Source of the DNA: Ctena decussata
Lineage: Eukaryota; Mollusca; Bivalvia; Lucinida; Lucinidae
Direction: 5' to 3'
Length of the DNA stretch: 64,000 nt
Assembly (NCBI GenBank): GCA_963989385.1
Contig: OZ022509.1
Span: forward strand, 77,026,667-77,090,666
The position numbers were made by a program, and so were the translations under genes. This document shows positions 1-11,150 of this stretch, piece after piece. Position 1 is the first letter of the stretch. Every line of letters starts with the position of its first letter. Under the pieces are notes generated by a model. The model ran no database searches. It saw only the letters and a program-made list of their open reading frames with translations, and was not told the origin of the DNA.

Positions 1-1232
1 ATCCCATTCATCATCAGGGACTCCGGCTCGCCTTGGGAGCTTTCAGAACTTCTCCCTCGGAGAGTCTTTTAGCAGAGGCAAATGAACCATCACTTTATAA
101 TAGACGTCTTAAACTCTCCCTGCAGTATGCCCTTAAACTAAAATCAAATCCATCAAATCCAACGTATGAAACTGTTTTTCGGCCACAATATAAAACATTA
201 TTTGAGAATAAACCAAATATGATTCCTTCCTTTGGCATTAGAATCTCTTCAGAATTTGAAAATATGAATGTAGATTTAGACACAATTGAACAGTTTAAGG
301 TTCCAGATACGCCACCGTGGACATTTACTCAGCCACGTGTTTTATTTTCTTTGCATACTGATAAAAAATCTCAAACTGACCCTCTTGTATTTCGAACTAA
401 ATTTAATGAACTGCTGTCTGACTTTTCTAACTATGAGACTTTATATACTGATGGTTCAAAGGATGGAGACACAGCTGGCTCTGCTTGTGTTGCTCCATCC
501 GAAACATACAAACGTAGATTACCTGTTAATGCCTCAATTTTTTCAGCGGAGATCAAAGCTATTGATTTAGCCTTGGATCATATTGAACAGTCTAGGAATA
601 CAGATTTTATCATCTTTTCTGATTCCCTTTCTGTTCTGCAATCCCTAAATAATCGCCATATTGAGAATCCTCTTCTTTTAGATATCCTCTTGAAACATAA
701 TGACTTAGCTGAGCTAAACAACATTGTATTTTGTTGGCTTCCCAGTCACGTTGGGATTAAAGGCAACGAAAAGGCCGACATGGCCGCAAAATCGGCTTTA
801 ACTGTTCATATTTCTGATCTTAAAATTCCTTACACTGATATCAAACCTTGCATAAATACATATCTTCATGATAAGTGGCAGATATCATGGAATGCTGCTG
901 TCTTTAACAAACTTCACTCTATCAAGCCTTCACTTGGTGAATGGCAACCATCTTATAGAATTGATCGTAAGGAAGAAGTAACATTGGCTCGAATCAGAAT
1001 CGGCCATACTTTTATTACTCATTCGTTTCTGTTGAAAGGTGAGGATCCGCCTTTGTGCATTCCTTGCCAGGAACCTTTTAGTGTTAAACATTTCCTTTTA
1101 GATTGCATGGATTTTCGTATTACGCGTGCTAGGTTTTTCCGTGTCAACAGTATGAAACAACTGTTTGACACGGTTGAACCAGCGAAAATCTTTTCGTTTT
1201 TGAAAGAGATTGGCATATATAGTAAAATATAG
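1..1232 (+). CDS. LINE-A ORF2, C-terminal part (RNase H and CCHC)
   Basis: This is the C-terminal third of the LINE ORF2 polyprotein. The frame is already open at position 3, so the upstream part is cut by the window edge and no start codon applies here. RNase H motifs are visible in order: LYTDGSKDG, an acidic residue in FSAEIKAIDLAL, IIFSDSLSVLQ, and CWLPSHVGIKGNEKAD. A C-terminal CIPC...H...C motif follows. No stop or frameshift interrupts the visible 410 codons, and the stop TAG falls at the same place as in LINE-D. RNase H would remove the RNA strand during target-primed reverse transcription. Whether the missing endonuclease and RT parts are intact is unknown. Confidence 0.9.
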   Translation, partial: PIHHQGLRLALGAFRTSPSESLLAEANEPSLYNRRLKLSLQYALKLKSNPSNPTYETVFRPQYKTLFENKPNMIPSFGIRISSEFENMNVDLDTIEQFKVPDTPPWTFTQPRVLFSLHTDKKSQTDPLVFRTKFNELLSDFSNYETLYTDGSKDGDTAGSACVAPSETYKRRLPVNASIFSAEIKAIDLALDHIEQSRNTDFIIFSDSLSVLQSLNNRHIENPLLLDILLKHNDLAELNNIVFCWLPSHVGIKGNEKADMAAKSALTVHISDLKIPYTDIKPCINTYLHDKWQISWNAAVFNKLHSIKPSLGEWQPSYRIDRKEEVTLARIRIGHTFITHSFLLKGEDPPLCIPCQEPFSVKHFLLDCMDFRITRARFFRVNSMKQLFDTVEPAKIFSFLKEIGIYSKI

Positions 1233-1494
1233 TTTAGTTAAGTCGCGGTATTTTTACAACAGTAGATTTAAATTTGTGTTTACTCATCTCGCTGGCCGAG
1301 AGTTCGTTTTATGTTATCAGTCTTAAGCTAGCCGTTGATCGGCGTGTTTTACGACATACCCGACTTGATTCATTTTATACTGTGCATTCATTTATGACCT
1401 TTTGCGTATAACGCGTTTTCGTTTATAGCGTTTTCGGCGCGAAATAGCCCTTTTGGTGCTGATGTGCCGTAAAATCCATATCACTCACTCACTC
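1..1494 (+). mobile_element. LINE-A, 3' part of an I/Nimb-like non-LTR retrotransposon
   Basis: The window opens inside ORF2 of the same LINE family that is complete at 56233-62029. Positions 1-1232 correspond to about 60538-61767 of that copy. A 3' UTR of about 260 bp follows and ends in a (TCAC)n tail near 1481-1494. The rest of the element lies off the window, so its 5' end and target-site duplication cannot be checked. Confidence 0.95.
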
Positions 1495-2144
1495 TAGTCA
1501 GTTTGGTGCTAACAAATAATTATGCTAATTACACGCAGCATGTAATTATGCTAATTAGATGCAGCATGTAATTACTTACACTTAAAATCTTCCAACCTTG
1601 CAGCAATCTGTTACTACCTTCAATTTCGGCCCGAATTCATGGCGCACCTAACACGCAGAAAACCATTCATTGGGAACACCAAATAGCTTTTAAGCCGCGC
1701 CTATCGAAAAATGTGTCTTCGAGCATATGCGACCAACAAAGGCTCAGATCAGCTTGCGCATCCACGCAGTCTGATCAGAGCCTTTGCTGCTCGAATACAC
1801 CATGTATGGACCCTAAGGAATCTACATGCAGAACATGAAAGGTATGGATAGCTCACATGGGTTCACAGACTAGTTTGAGCATGCGCTGTTCACATGTTCG
1901 CTAGGCACGTTTTTGCGTGGCGCAGCTCAATTATAATATCTAAAGGTGATTTTAGGATGACAGCACCCATTAATAACTTATCAAGGTACAAAACTGTTCT
2001 GGAATATTCCTAAAACCATACTGATTTCCTGAATTCAGAAGCACTGATATATGCTGCATCAGTGAGAGGTAAACCAGTGCATCCGAGTCACTAAGCGCTT
2101 ACTGTTTTGTGCAAGTTAGTGCGAGCATTTTCTGTCACTAATGT
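1495..2144. other. AT-rich sequence with short repeats and one hairpin
   Basis: No gene is seen. A short motif (GCATGTAATTATGCTAATTA) is repeated near 1520-1575. The hairpin at 1724-1805 is listed separately. Confidence 0.5.
1724..1805. repeat. Short hairpin of the GATCAG palindrome family
   Basis: Inverted arms AAAGGCTCAGATCAG and CTGATCAGAGCCTTT flank a GC-rich centre, with outer CGAGCA/TGCTCG pairing. The half-site resembles the interior of the MITEs at 23212-23455 and 35553-35789. Confidence 0.6.
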
Positions 2145-2229
2145 AACAAGAGGGCCATGATGGCCCTGGATCGCTCACCTGAGTATCCTGTGAACTTAAC
2201 CTCAGAGACATCCATATGACCGATAGACA

Positions 2230-2558
2230 GAGTTTCACAAAGATTAAATGGAAAATGAACCCTTTATTGTGAACCTAAGGTTTTTATAAGATTTAACCTA
2301 ATGACCTAGATTTTGACGCAACATGACCCAGTTTCAAACCTGGTCTAGACTTCTTGGATATGAACATTCTGACAAAGTTATCAAGACTGTGCCCTCCAGA
2401 GTGTACACAATGTTTTTCTAAGGTTTAACCTAGTGACCTACTCTTTGACCCAACATGACCAAGTTGCACCCTTGGTCCAGATTTGTTGGAGACAAACGTT
2501 CTGACAAAATCGCATGAAGATAAGAAAAGTGTGTCCTCTAAAGCGTTCACGCCGTTTT
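2230..2558 (-). repeat. Core tandem array of HINE-1, distal part
   Basis: Units of about 145 bp contain GTGACCTA, CAACATGACCCAG and TGTGCCCTC. The array is interrupted at 2558 by HINE-2 and resumes at 6651. Confidence 0.7.
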
Positions 2559-3982
2559 TAGCTCACCTGAGCCGAAGGCTCACAGGTGAGCTTATAGTAT
2601 AGGCAGGCATCCGTCGTCCGTCGTCCGTCAATATTTTCAAACGACAATCACTCTGAAACTACAAGGCCCATTGTTACCAAATTTCATATAAGGCATCTGT
2701 AGGCAGGGGGAACCAATAAAACTGTTTTTTATCCAAATCGCTTCAGAACTTTGGTTGCTATGGCAACTTAAAGTTTCCATTGACTTGTATGGGAAAAATT
2801 GAAAATTTGCATTTATTGCTATGTCACTGCAGATATTTTGACAAAACTTTTACAGAAATGTTCCTTGAGTAGTCCTCTATCAACCACATGAAATTTATGT
2901 AAATTGCACAATTAGGCTGGTTGCCATGGCAACCGAATAGTTAAAAATAGAAAAGATATTCAAAAATCATCTCCTCAGAAACCATACAACCAATAAAGCT
3001 CAAACTTCACAGAAAGGATCTAGGTACTACCGTCTATAAAAATACTGTTTTTCTTGGCAATTGCTCCGGCAGTTTGGTTGCTATGCAGTTCTAAGACCAA
3101 GCCAAAATAGCCTACTACTTTCTACTCGCATCAGCTGAAGACATTAATGATCTCTCAGCAGGTTTCAAAACATTACAGAGATAACAAATCGCTTCATGTT
3201 CCACAGATTATTACCAGATGGGGGTTTCTGTCATTCTGAAACTGATTTATCTTGCAAATCATCAAATTTTTCAGAAAAATTAAGAATTGTTTGTGTGCAG
3301 TTGAAATATAATTGTTGAATTTACCTTTGGTTAATTGTATATCAATTATGAAGTGAAAGTGGTTAATGTCATTCTTGCATCAGTGGAGAGAAGGAAAGAT
3401 ATAGCACATGTTCAGTTTATATATGGTAATGATAGCAGTAGTAAAACACAGTGACTGCAGAGATAAAGAGTTTCTCCACTGGGTAGGTCATTCGACGGGA
3501 AAAACTGTTGATTGGACACAACGCATGCAGGTTGATGAGTCTCAACGAGAGTGTAGCTACATTTACGCAAATACGCAGGTGCGTATTTAAATTTTGTCAA
3601 ACTGACAAACTTTCAATACGCACCTGAATATTTTTTGTATGATGGAATTTTGTAAATTGGACAGGATTTCAATAGCAGCTTCTAACAGATGTCAACAATT
3701 TATGCAATATGTTAGGGGCTAAAATATGAATTATGATTGCACTGTTACTCACAGGGTAAGAAAGTTGATCAGATTTGATCAGTTTACTGCAGCAGCTTAA
3801 TGAAGAGCTATTTTACCCTATGTCTAAAATTGATAGTGCATATTATGTAATCGACTCTAGCTACAACCCTGCTCAATATATATATATATATATATTTCAT
3901 TTTTTCATTGACATTTCTATGTGGAACTATGTGCGTTTATGTTGTTTGCTTATTAATGATGGAGGAAAAGGAATTATATACT

Positions 3983-4024
3983 AAACAAAACAAAACAAAA
4001 AAAACAAAACAAAAAAAAAAAAAC
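3983..4024 (+). repeat. A-rich simple repeat (AAAAC)n
   Basis: This is a run of AAAAC-type units ending in a pure A tract. It could be a retroposon tail, but no body is recognised upstream. Confidence 0.7.
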
Positions 4025-4113
4025 ACCTGAGAGTCACTATTTTTCAGCACACGCAATTGTGAAAATGTCAGTCTTAAAATCATTTTAGTTTAGGAATAGG
4101 TAATTGTTTTCTC

Positions 4114-4592
4114 AACGCTCCAGATAAACAGGGCTAGCAAGGTTGGTTGGTTGGTTGATTTGATGCTTAACGTCCACGGTAAACAACTAAGGTCATGTCG
4201 GGACGGTCAGTTAACCTAACCACACTATTCCTGGGCAGGCTTAGACCTCCTAAGCGGTTAACCAGTACTAAGTGCACATACTTTCGCCAGTAACTGACAA
4301 CTGCCCTTCTTGAATCAGCGGAAGGAGAAACGAAAGTATGTGGCCAGACCGGGATTCGAACCCAGGACCTCTGACTTACGAGTCAGGTGCCCTACCGATT
4401 GCGCTACCCGGTCCGGCAGTATAATTCATAGATGATTTTTCTTATTTCTTTACAAAAACATATATTGTGACCTCTCGATAGAATCGTCTCAGTGAGACAG
4501 TTCTAATGAGAGGTCACAATGTGTTCATTTATGGAAAATAAGGAAAAAATGTTCCTATATTTCCCCTGTTATCCCTTCTTATGTAGAGCACA
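4114..4592. mobile_element. Fold-back MITE FB-3, disrupted by a SINE
   Basis: The left end is ACGCTCCAGATAAACAGGG. The right end reads, in reverse complement, GTGCTCTACATAAGAAGGG. The central stem at about 4467-4527 (TTGTGACCTCTC / GAGAGGTCACAA) is a diverged version of the perfect palindrome in FB-2 (23616-23682). A tRNA-derived SINE sits in the left arm. Confidence 0.65.
4139..4416 (-). mobile_element. tRNA-derived SINE, family A, copy 1
   Basis: The minus-strand sequence matches the copies at 21884-22147 and 45215-45486. The 5' tRNA-like region carries an A box around TAGCGCAATCGGTAGGGC and a B box GGTTCGAATCC (pol III internal promoter). The body reads CAGTTGTCAGTTACTGGCG and GGTTAACCGCTTAGGAGG. 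The 3' end is GGACGTTAAGCATCAAATC followed by an (AACC)n-type tail. It is inserted in FB-3. Confidence 0.85.
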
Positions 4593-6650
4593 TAATTCAA
4601 GATAACTTTTAGGCTATTTTAATTATCATTAATTTCTGTTTTCTGTGTAGACCCAGCTCAGATTCTGCAGAATGAGATGTCTGATTAGGGTCTGCACTTT
4701 TTGCTCTATTATAAAAAATGTTACAGGGGTAATTAATTAGGGAATCAAAATAACACCCCTTTTAATTAAGAACGGACTGATCCATATGGCATGATGGCTG
4801 ATTCCACTTGGCACAAATGGGTGAATTCTAGAGAATAGATTTTTTACCTGCTTATGTTACCTGCTTAGCCTATTGTCAGAAATGATTTGCAGCAAACTTT
4901 GTATGTATATGATTATTATTTGTTATACTGATTACTGGTTTCCTTTTATCATAACAGTTTAAAGTGAATGCAGAAAGATTTAATCCACATCTGGTTGCTG
5001 TTGAAATATTATCCATGAGCTCCTACAATTTAATGACCTCCTGCTAGTGTTAAGTGGCAATAAATTCAATGCTTCATTACCTAGAGATGAGAGGTTTCTA
5101 GCCCCTTCTTGGCTTAGTCCATAAACTGTATGGCAACTTAAAGTTGCCATTGACTTATAATGGGAAAATTGAAAATTTGCATTTATTGCTTTGTGACTGC
5201 AGATATTTTGACAAAACTTTTACAGAAATGTTCCTTGAGTAGTCCTCTATCAACCACATGAAATTAATGTAAATTGCACAATTTGGCTGATTGCCATGGC
5301 AACCGAATGGTTAAAAATAGAAAAAATATTCAAAAATCATCTCCTCAGAAACTATACAACCAATAAAGCTCAAACTTCACAGAAATGATCTTGGCACTGC
5401 CCTCTATACAGTACTGTTTTTCTTGGCAATTGCTCTAGCAGTTTGGTTGCTATGGGAACTTAAAGTTGCCATTGACTTATAATGGCAAAATAGAAAATTT
5501 GCATTTATTGCTATGCCACTGCAGATATTTTGACAAAACTTCTATAGAAATGTACCTGGAGTAGTCTTTAACCAGCCTTGTTAAATTTATACAAATTGGG
5601 CAATTTTTCTGGTTGCCATTGCAACCGAATAGTTAAAAATGGAAAAATATTAAAAAATCATCTCTGCATAAACTGTGTGGCCAATAAAGCTCAAACTTTA
5701 CAGAAAGAATCTTAGTACTAGCCTCTATAGAATTATTATTTTTCATGGCAATTACTCCAGCAGTTTGGTTGCTATGGCAACTAAGAGTTTCCATTGACTT
5801 ATAATGGGGAAAATGGAAATCGGCAATTTTTGCTGTCTCACAGCTTTTATTTAGATTTTCTTTCTACAGAAATGTTTCTTGAATAGTCCTCTATACTTCA
5901 TATGAATTTTCTCCAAATCGCTGAATTTGATTGGTTGCCATGGCAAAATATAGGGTAAATTTTCGAAAGAAAAAATGAAAAAATCTTCTGCTCAGAAGCC
6001 ATATGGGGGATGAAGCTGATATTGTGCAAACATGTTGATGACAGAAGCCTCTACATGAATTTTGTTTTTTCTTCCAATCCAATAAGAACTTTGGTTGCTA
6101 TGTCAACTTATAGTTTCCATTGACTTATAATGGGGAAAGTGAAGCCATGAGGAGGATAAAGCGGATACTTTGCATACATATTAATAACATTAGCCTCTAC
6201 CTAAAGTATATTTCATATTATCATTGCCCATGTGAACTGGTTGCTATGGCAACTTAAAGTTTCCATAGACTTACAATGGGGAAAGTGGACATTTGGTATT
6301 TATTTCTGTGTTACGGCAGATATTTTGACAAAAGCTTTACAGAAATGCTCCTAGAGTAGTCCTCTATCAGCTATAAGAATTTTGCCCAAAGACCTGATTT
6401 TATTGGTTGCCGTTGCAATTGAAGGGCCAAATTTTCAATTTTTTCATTTTTTTTTTGCCAAAGATCTTCTTCTCAGAAGCCATTAAGGGGGGATAAAGCT
6501 TATTTTTTGCATAAATGTTTGTGATATCCTCTACATAAATGGTGTGTTTTATTGCTGTTGTGCATGTTGTTTTGTTGCTGTGGCAACTTAGTTTTTCCAA
6601 CATAACCTCAGTGCTCAGGTGAGCGATATAGGGCCATTGGCCCTCTGGTT

Positions 6651-7235
6651 TCTAAGAATGGACCTAGTGACCTAGTTTTTGATCTGACATGGCCCAGTTT
6701 CAAATCTGTTATAGATTTCATGATAATAAACATTCTGACAATGTTTCACGTAGATTGGATCATAACTGTGCCCTCTAGAGTGTACACAAGGTTTTTCTAA
6801 GATTTGACCTAGTGACCTAGTTTTTGACCTCAAAAGACTCAGATTCAAATTTGGCCTAGATTTTATATAAATAAACATTCTGACAAAGTTTCATGAAGAT
6901 TGGATCATAACTGTGCCTTCTAGAGTGTGCACAAGGTTTTTTCTAAGATTTGACCCAGTGACCTAGTTTTTGACCCCACATGACCCAGTTTCAAAGATGG
7001 TCTAGATTCCATTTAGATAAACATTCTGACAATGTTTCATGATGATTGGATCATAACTGTGCCCTCTGTGTCGTTGTACGTTTTATTTCTATTTTTTACC
7101 TCTGGTGGTCATTTTGTTCAGCGGAGTTGGACCGTTTTAGCAATTTTTGTTCAGGGCCATGAGTAAAACATTTCTGTTAAGTTTTTTTGAAATCGAGCCA
7201 TTGGCTTCAGAGACGATGATGTTTAAAGCTTTTTT
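6651..7235 (-). repeat. Core tandem array of HINE-1, middle part
   Basis: Units with a period of about 145 bp (GTGACCTAG near 6668, 6813 and 6959) continue the array that breaks off at 2558. From about 7083 the sequence changes to the CTCTGGTGGTCAT unit found again after 9181. Confidence 0.7.
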
Positions 7236-9180
7236 TAGCTCACCTGAGCCAGCGGCTCCGGGGGAGCTTATAGGATGGTAAGGCTCCGTCGTCCGTCGTC
7301 GTCCGTCGTCCGTCCGTCCGTCAACAATTTCAAACGACTTCTCCTCTATAACCGCTGGGCCGATTGAAACCAAATTTCATATAGAGCCTCCTGGGACCTT
7401 AGGAACGAAAAATTGTTCAAACGGTCCTGGTCACATGACCAACATGGCCGCCATGCCCATATATGGTAAAAACCTGAAAAAATCTTCTTCTCCAGAACCA
7501 ATAGGCCGATGGCCTTGAAACTTGGTATGTAGCATCGGGTACGCGAGTACTACCAAGATTGTTCAAATTATGACCTTGGGTTGACCTTGACCTTTTTTAC
7601 TGTAAGGTCAAATTTGCTTCCTTATGCTTTTATATGGCAAGATGCTACAACATAAGATATCTTGAAAACTGTTGAAGATTTTGGGCTAAAAATTGGTATC
7701 TACAGTCATCTTAATGACTACATGAAGATTTACGAGTATAAGAGGTCAAGGTCATTCTTTGACCTTTGACCCTGAACTCTTATATTTTGACAAGTTCTAA
7801 CAATCTACTCAAAAGCCACTTAGCCAATTGAAACCAAATTTCATATAGAGCCTGCAGGGGTTGAGGGAACAAAAATATAGTCATACGGTCCAGGTCACAT
7901 GACCAACATGGCCACCACGCCTATATATGGTAAAAACCTTTAAAAATCTTCTTCTCCAGAAACAGTTGACTGATGGCCTTGAGTTTTGATATGGAGCATT
8001 GGGTGCTTAAGTACTATCAAGATTGTTCAAATTATGACCTTGTGTTGACCTTGACCTTTTATACGGCAAGGTCAAATTTGGGAAAATGCTAGAACATGAG
8101 ATTTCATGATAAGTTTTGAAGATTTTAACCTAAAAATGGTATATACAGTCATCTTAATGAGTACACGAAGATTTGTGAGTACAAGAGGTCAAGGTCATTC
8201 TTTGACCTTTGACCCAGAACTCTCATATTTTGACAATTTCAAACAATCTCCTCAAAAACCACTGGGCCAATTGTGACCAAATTTAATATAGAGCCTCCAG
8301 GGCTTGAGGGAATGAAAAAATTTTCTAACGGTCATGGTCACATGACCAACATGGCCACTATGCCCATATATGGTAAAAACCTTTAGAAACCTTCTTCTCC
8401 AGAACCAATTAACCGATGGCCTTGAGACTTGGTATGTAGCATTGGGTACTTGAGTACTATCAAGATTGTTCAAATTATGACCTTGTGTTGACCTTGACCT
8501 TTTTTACGGCAAGGTCAAATATGGGAAAATCCTAGAACATGAGATTTCATGGAAAGTTTTGAAGATTTTGGCCTAAAAATTGGTATACACAGTTTTCTTA
8601 ATGAGGTCATGAAGATATGAGTACAAGAGGTCAAGGTCATTTCTTGACCGTTGATCCAGATTGCTCATATTTTGACATTGGTAACCATTTCCTCAAAAGT
8701 CAAAGGGCCAATTGTAAACACATTTCATATATAGCCTCCAGGGGTTGATTGAATAAAAATTTGTTCAAACAGTCAAGGTCACATGACCAACATGGCCGCC
8801 ATTACCACTTATGGTATAAATCTTTAATATGTTTCTTCTCCAGAACCAATGCACCTATGGCCTTGAAACTTGGTAAGTACTAGAGTACCACCAAGAGTGT
8901 TCAAATGGCCTTGGGTTTACCCTGACCTTTATTGCGGCATGGTCAAATATGGGAAAATGCTAGAACATAAGATTTCGTGGAAAGTTTTGAAGATTTTGGC
9001 CTAAAAATGGTATATATGGTTGTCTTGATGAGTACATGAAGATTTATGAGTACAAGCGGTCATGGTCATTCTTAGACTTTTGACCCAAGACTCATATTTT
9101 GACAATTTCAGACATGATAAGAAAAAGCCACGTTGCCAATTGCCCAGGTGAGCGATTCAGGGCCTCATGGCCCTCTTGTT
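7236..9180 (+). mobile_element. HINE-3: Helentron-like element with 440-bp core repeats
   Basis: The head is TAGCTCACCTGAGCC with a GGCTCCGGGGGAGCT inverted segment, then repeated CGTCGTCCGT. The core has four tandem units marked by TCACATGACCAACATGGCC at about 7431, 7895, 8338 and 8779 (spacings 464, 443 and 441). The tail is CAGGTGAGCG, then the hairpin AGGGCCTCATGGCCCT, then CTTGTT at 9180. It is inserted in a T-run of the HINE-1 array. Confidence 0.75.
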
Positions 9181-9895
9181 CTATTTTTAGCTCTGGTGGC
9201 CATATTGTTCAGCGGAGCGGAACCGTTTGAGCAATTTTGGTAGAGGGTCTCCTAAGGAACATTTCTGTGAAATAATTTCAAAATCCACCCAGCAGTTTTG
9301 ATGAAGAAGTCATTTAAATGTTTTTTCTATTTTTAGCTCTGGCGGCCATATTGTTCAGCGAAGCGGAACCGTTTGAGTAATTTTGGTAGAGGGTCTCCTA
9401 AGAAACATTTCTGTGAAATTATTTCAAAATTGGCCCAGCGGTTTTGGAGAAGTCATTTAAAGGTTTTTCTATTTTTATCTCTGGCGGCCATATTGCTCAG
9501 CTTAGCGGAACCGTTTGAGCAATTTTGGTAGAGGGTCTCCTAAGGAACATTTCTGTAAATAATTTCAAAATCAGCCTAGCAGTTTTGATGAAGAAGTCAT
9601 TTAAAGGTTTTTCTATTTTTAGCTCTGGCGGCCATATTGTTCAGCGGAGCGAAACCATTTGAGCAATTTTGGTAGAGAGTCTCCTAAGAAACAGTTCTGT
9701 GAAATTATTTCAAAATCTGCCAATCAGTTTTGGAGGAGAAGTCGTTTAAAGTTTTTTTCTATTTTTAGCTCTGGCGGCCACATTGTTCAGCGGAGCGGAA
9801 CCATTTGAGCAATTTTGGTAGAGAGTTCCCCAAGGAATATTTGTGTGAAATTATTTTGAAATCTGTCCAGCAGTTTTGGAGAAGAAGTCGATTAA
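9181..9895 (-). repeat. Core tandem array of HINE-1, proximal part
   Basis: Five units begin AGCTCTGGCGGCCATATTG at about 9189, 9335, 9477, 9621 and 9768 (period 142-147 bp). The array ends in a GCCGGACAACGGAC stretch that leads into the head hairpin near 9977. Confidence 0.8.
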
Positions 9896-10126
9896 AGCAA
9901 AAGTTGACGCCGGACAACGGACAAAAACCGATCACAATACCTCACCTTTAGCACTTTGTGCTCAGATGAGCTAAAAATGGCTTCTCACAGTTTAACGTTC
10001 GGGCCGGGCGATTAAAGAAGAATTACGCTGAAAATACTGCTTCCATCTTTAAGTATTTAACTCGCAGAAAATGGGACAAAAATTTGCGCAAAAGTATCTA
10101 TTATCTAATCTTCTCAGTGGTAGATA

Positions 10127-10989
10127 ATGCCGAAGACAAAGGGAAAACAATTCTGGGTGCACAGTAAAGGAAGGGACAATTCAGTCATGGCTAGATAAGT
10201 TTCCCTGGTCATATATAGAGAGCGCAGAGATTGACAGACGAATGAAGTGCCGAGTGTGTACTCAGAAAAATGTCAGATCAATTTGGGCAACAGAAAGCTC
10301 TCCAAATATAATGAAAAACAGTATTGACAGGCACAATGCCTCATTAGAACATGTTCAAGCAGAGATGGAGTTGTTGAAATACAAAGAACGAGTTTGCATG
10401 AGTGCTGAGTCATCTTATAAGGCAGATGAAACACCATCTGTTTCAGAAAGTGACAAAGTTGTTTGGAACAGTATTTTATAAATGTAAAGAAGAACTGCCA
10501 TTTGATAAAGTCAATAGCTTGATAGAGCTTCAGAAACTCAATGGCACAAATATCAAAAATAAGAACTTGAGTTATGTAACCATACATGAAATACAATCTT
10601 GCATATCTAATGTCCTTCAAAGAGACCAAGTTGAACAAATTTTGCACTCTAAAATGTATGCACCGATGCTCGATGAAAGTACAGACTTGTCATTTCAGAA
10701 GCACCTGTCATTATGAGTTAGATACGTTCAAAATGGTGAAGCAGTAACTAGGTTCTTAGTTAACATAGCCCTAGAGGATGGAAAGGCACATACAATTGTG
10801 CGCAGTCAAATCAGTTGCTTGGCAGATCTTGGCCTTGACCCAACACTCATTGTTTCTATTGCAACTGATGGAGCTTCAACAATGACAGGCAAAACGACTG
10901 GAGTGGAAGTGCAGATGAAGTCAAAGTACTCCCCCTTTTCTTTTCAGACCCATTGCATTGCCCATCGTTTGAATCTTGCTGTTACACCC
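10127..10989 (+). pseudogene. Degenerate hAT-like / zinc-finger transposase relic
   Basis: Broken reading frames together look like an N-terminal CxxC finger (MKCRVCTQKNVRSIW with a later NSIDRHNAS...H), then a transposase core with LDESTDLS, VSIATDGASTMTGKTTG and HCIAHRLNLAV. In the hAT/DUF4371-type family (ZNF862-like host paralogues included) the D of DESTD and the D of ATDG are catalytic-core acids, and the C-x-H pattern lies between core strands. A plausible start is ATG at 10127 (MPKTKGKQFWVHSKGRDNS). There is a frameshift before TIQSWLDKF, another between the N-terminal and core parts, a stop after KHLSL, and a hard end at 10989 where MITE-like DNA begins. It cannot be functional. Whether it was an autonomous transposon or a domesticated paralogue is not decidable here. 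Confidence 0.7.
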
Positions 10990-11150
10990 AGCAGACACCC
11001 GACGTCAGTTTGACGTCGGATCTTATTTAGGTTATGGTCATGACGTCGTATAACCAAAAATTAACGTCGACCCGATGTTAAATCCCGACGTCAGTGGACG
11101 TATGGATAAGACGTCAAACTGACTGACGTCTTATTTTGACTACACATATT
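10985..11150. mobile_element. MITE-like fragment with CCCAGCA end and GACGTC repeats
   Basis: It starts CCCAGCAGACACCC and carries many GACGTC or TGACGT motifs in inverted arrangement. It resembles the intact 99-bp MITE at 22942-23040 but is longer. No matching right terminus is visible, so the right boundary is approximate. It truncates the hAT-like relic. Confidence 0.5.

Larger units (their letters stand above)
3086..5128. mobile_element. TIR DNA transposon, non-autonomous, 4-bp target duplication
   Basis: The insertion interrupts a HINE-2 repeat unit exactly at GC[TATG]GCAACTT, and TATG is present on both sides (3082-3085 and 5129-5132). The ends are imperfect inverted repeats: CAGTTCTAAGACCAAGCCA against CAGTTTATGGACTAAGCCA, 14 of 19 matching. 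No transposase ORF is visible; the interior holds a (TA)n run near 3876-3894, an A-rich run at 3983-4024 and a nested fold-back MITE. A 4-bp target duplication occurs in the Chapaev, Sola and Academ superfamilies, but I cannot assign one. Confidence 0.65.
2559..6650 (+). mobile_element. HINE-2: Helentron-like element nested in HINE-1
   Basis: The head TTAGCTCACCTGAGCC is followed by an inverted GGCTCACAGGTGAGCT and by CCGTCGTCCGTCGTCCGT. The tail has GCTCAGGTGAGC, then the hairpin GGGCCATTGGCCC and TCTGGTT at 6650. The core is about six tandem units of roughly 325 bp, each starting GGTTGCTATGGCAACTT, at about 2751, 3076/5129, 5445, 5765, 6090-6240 and 6560. The unit at 3076 is split by a 2-kb transposon (3086-5128). 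Short ORFs here are shadows of the repeats. Confidence 0.7.
2145..9977 (-). mobile_element. HINE-1: Helentron-like non-autonomous element, split by two later insertions
   Basis: On the minus strand the 5' head is at 9977 (TTTTTAGCTCATCTGAGC, with a hairpin at CACAAAGTG) and a CCGTTGTCCGG stretch follows. The 3' end is at 2145, where the hairpin GGGCCATCATGGCCC is followed by TCTTGTT. Between them lie tandem arrays with a period of about 145 bp. The + strand elements at 2559-6650 and 7236-9180 sit inside it: array sequence resumes after each one (GTTTTT | TCTAAG at the first site, GCTTTTTT | CTATTTTT at the second). Without the insertions it is about 1.8 kb. The Helentron label is inferred from architecture; no Rep/helicase is present. 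Confidence 0.7.

Noticed and set aside
7137..7373. Minus-strand ORF with RTDDGRRRTTEPY
   Set aside because: It is the translation of the CGTCGTCCGT simple repeat at the HINE-3 head.
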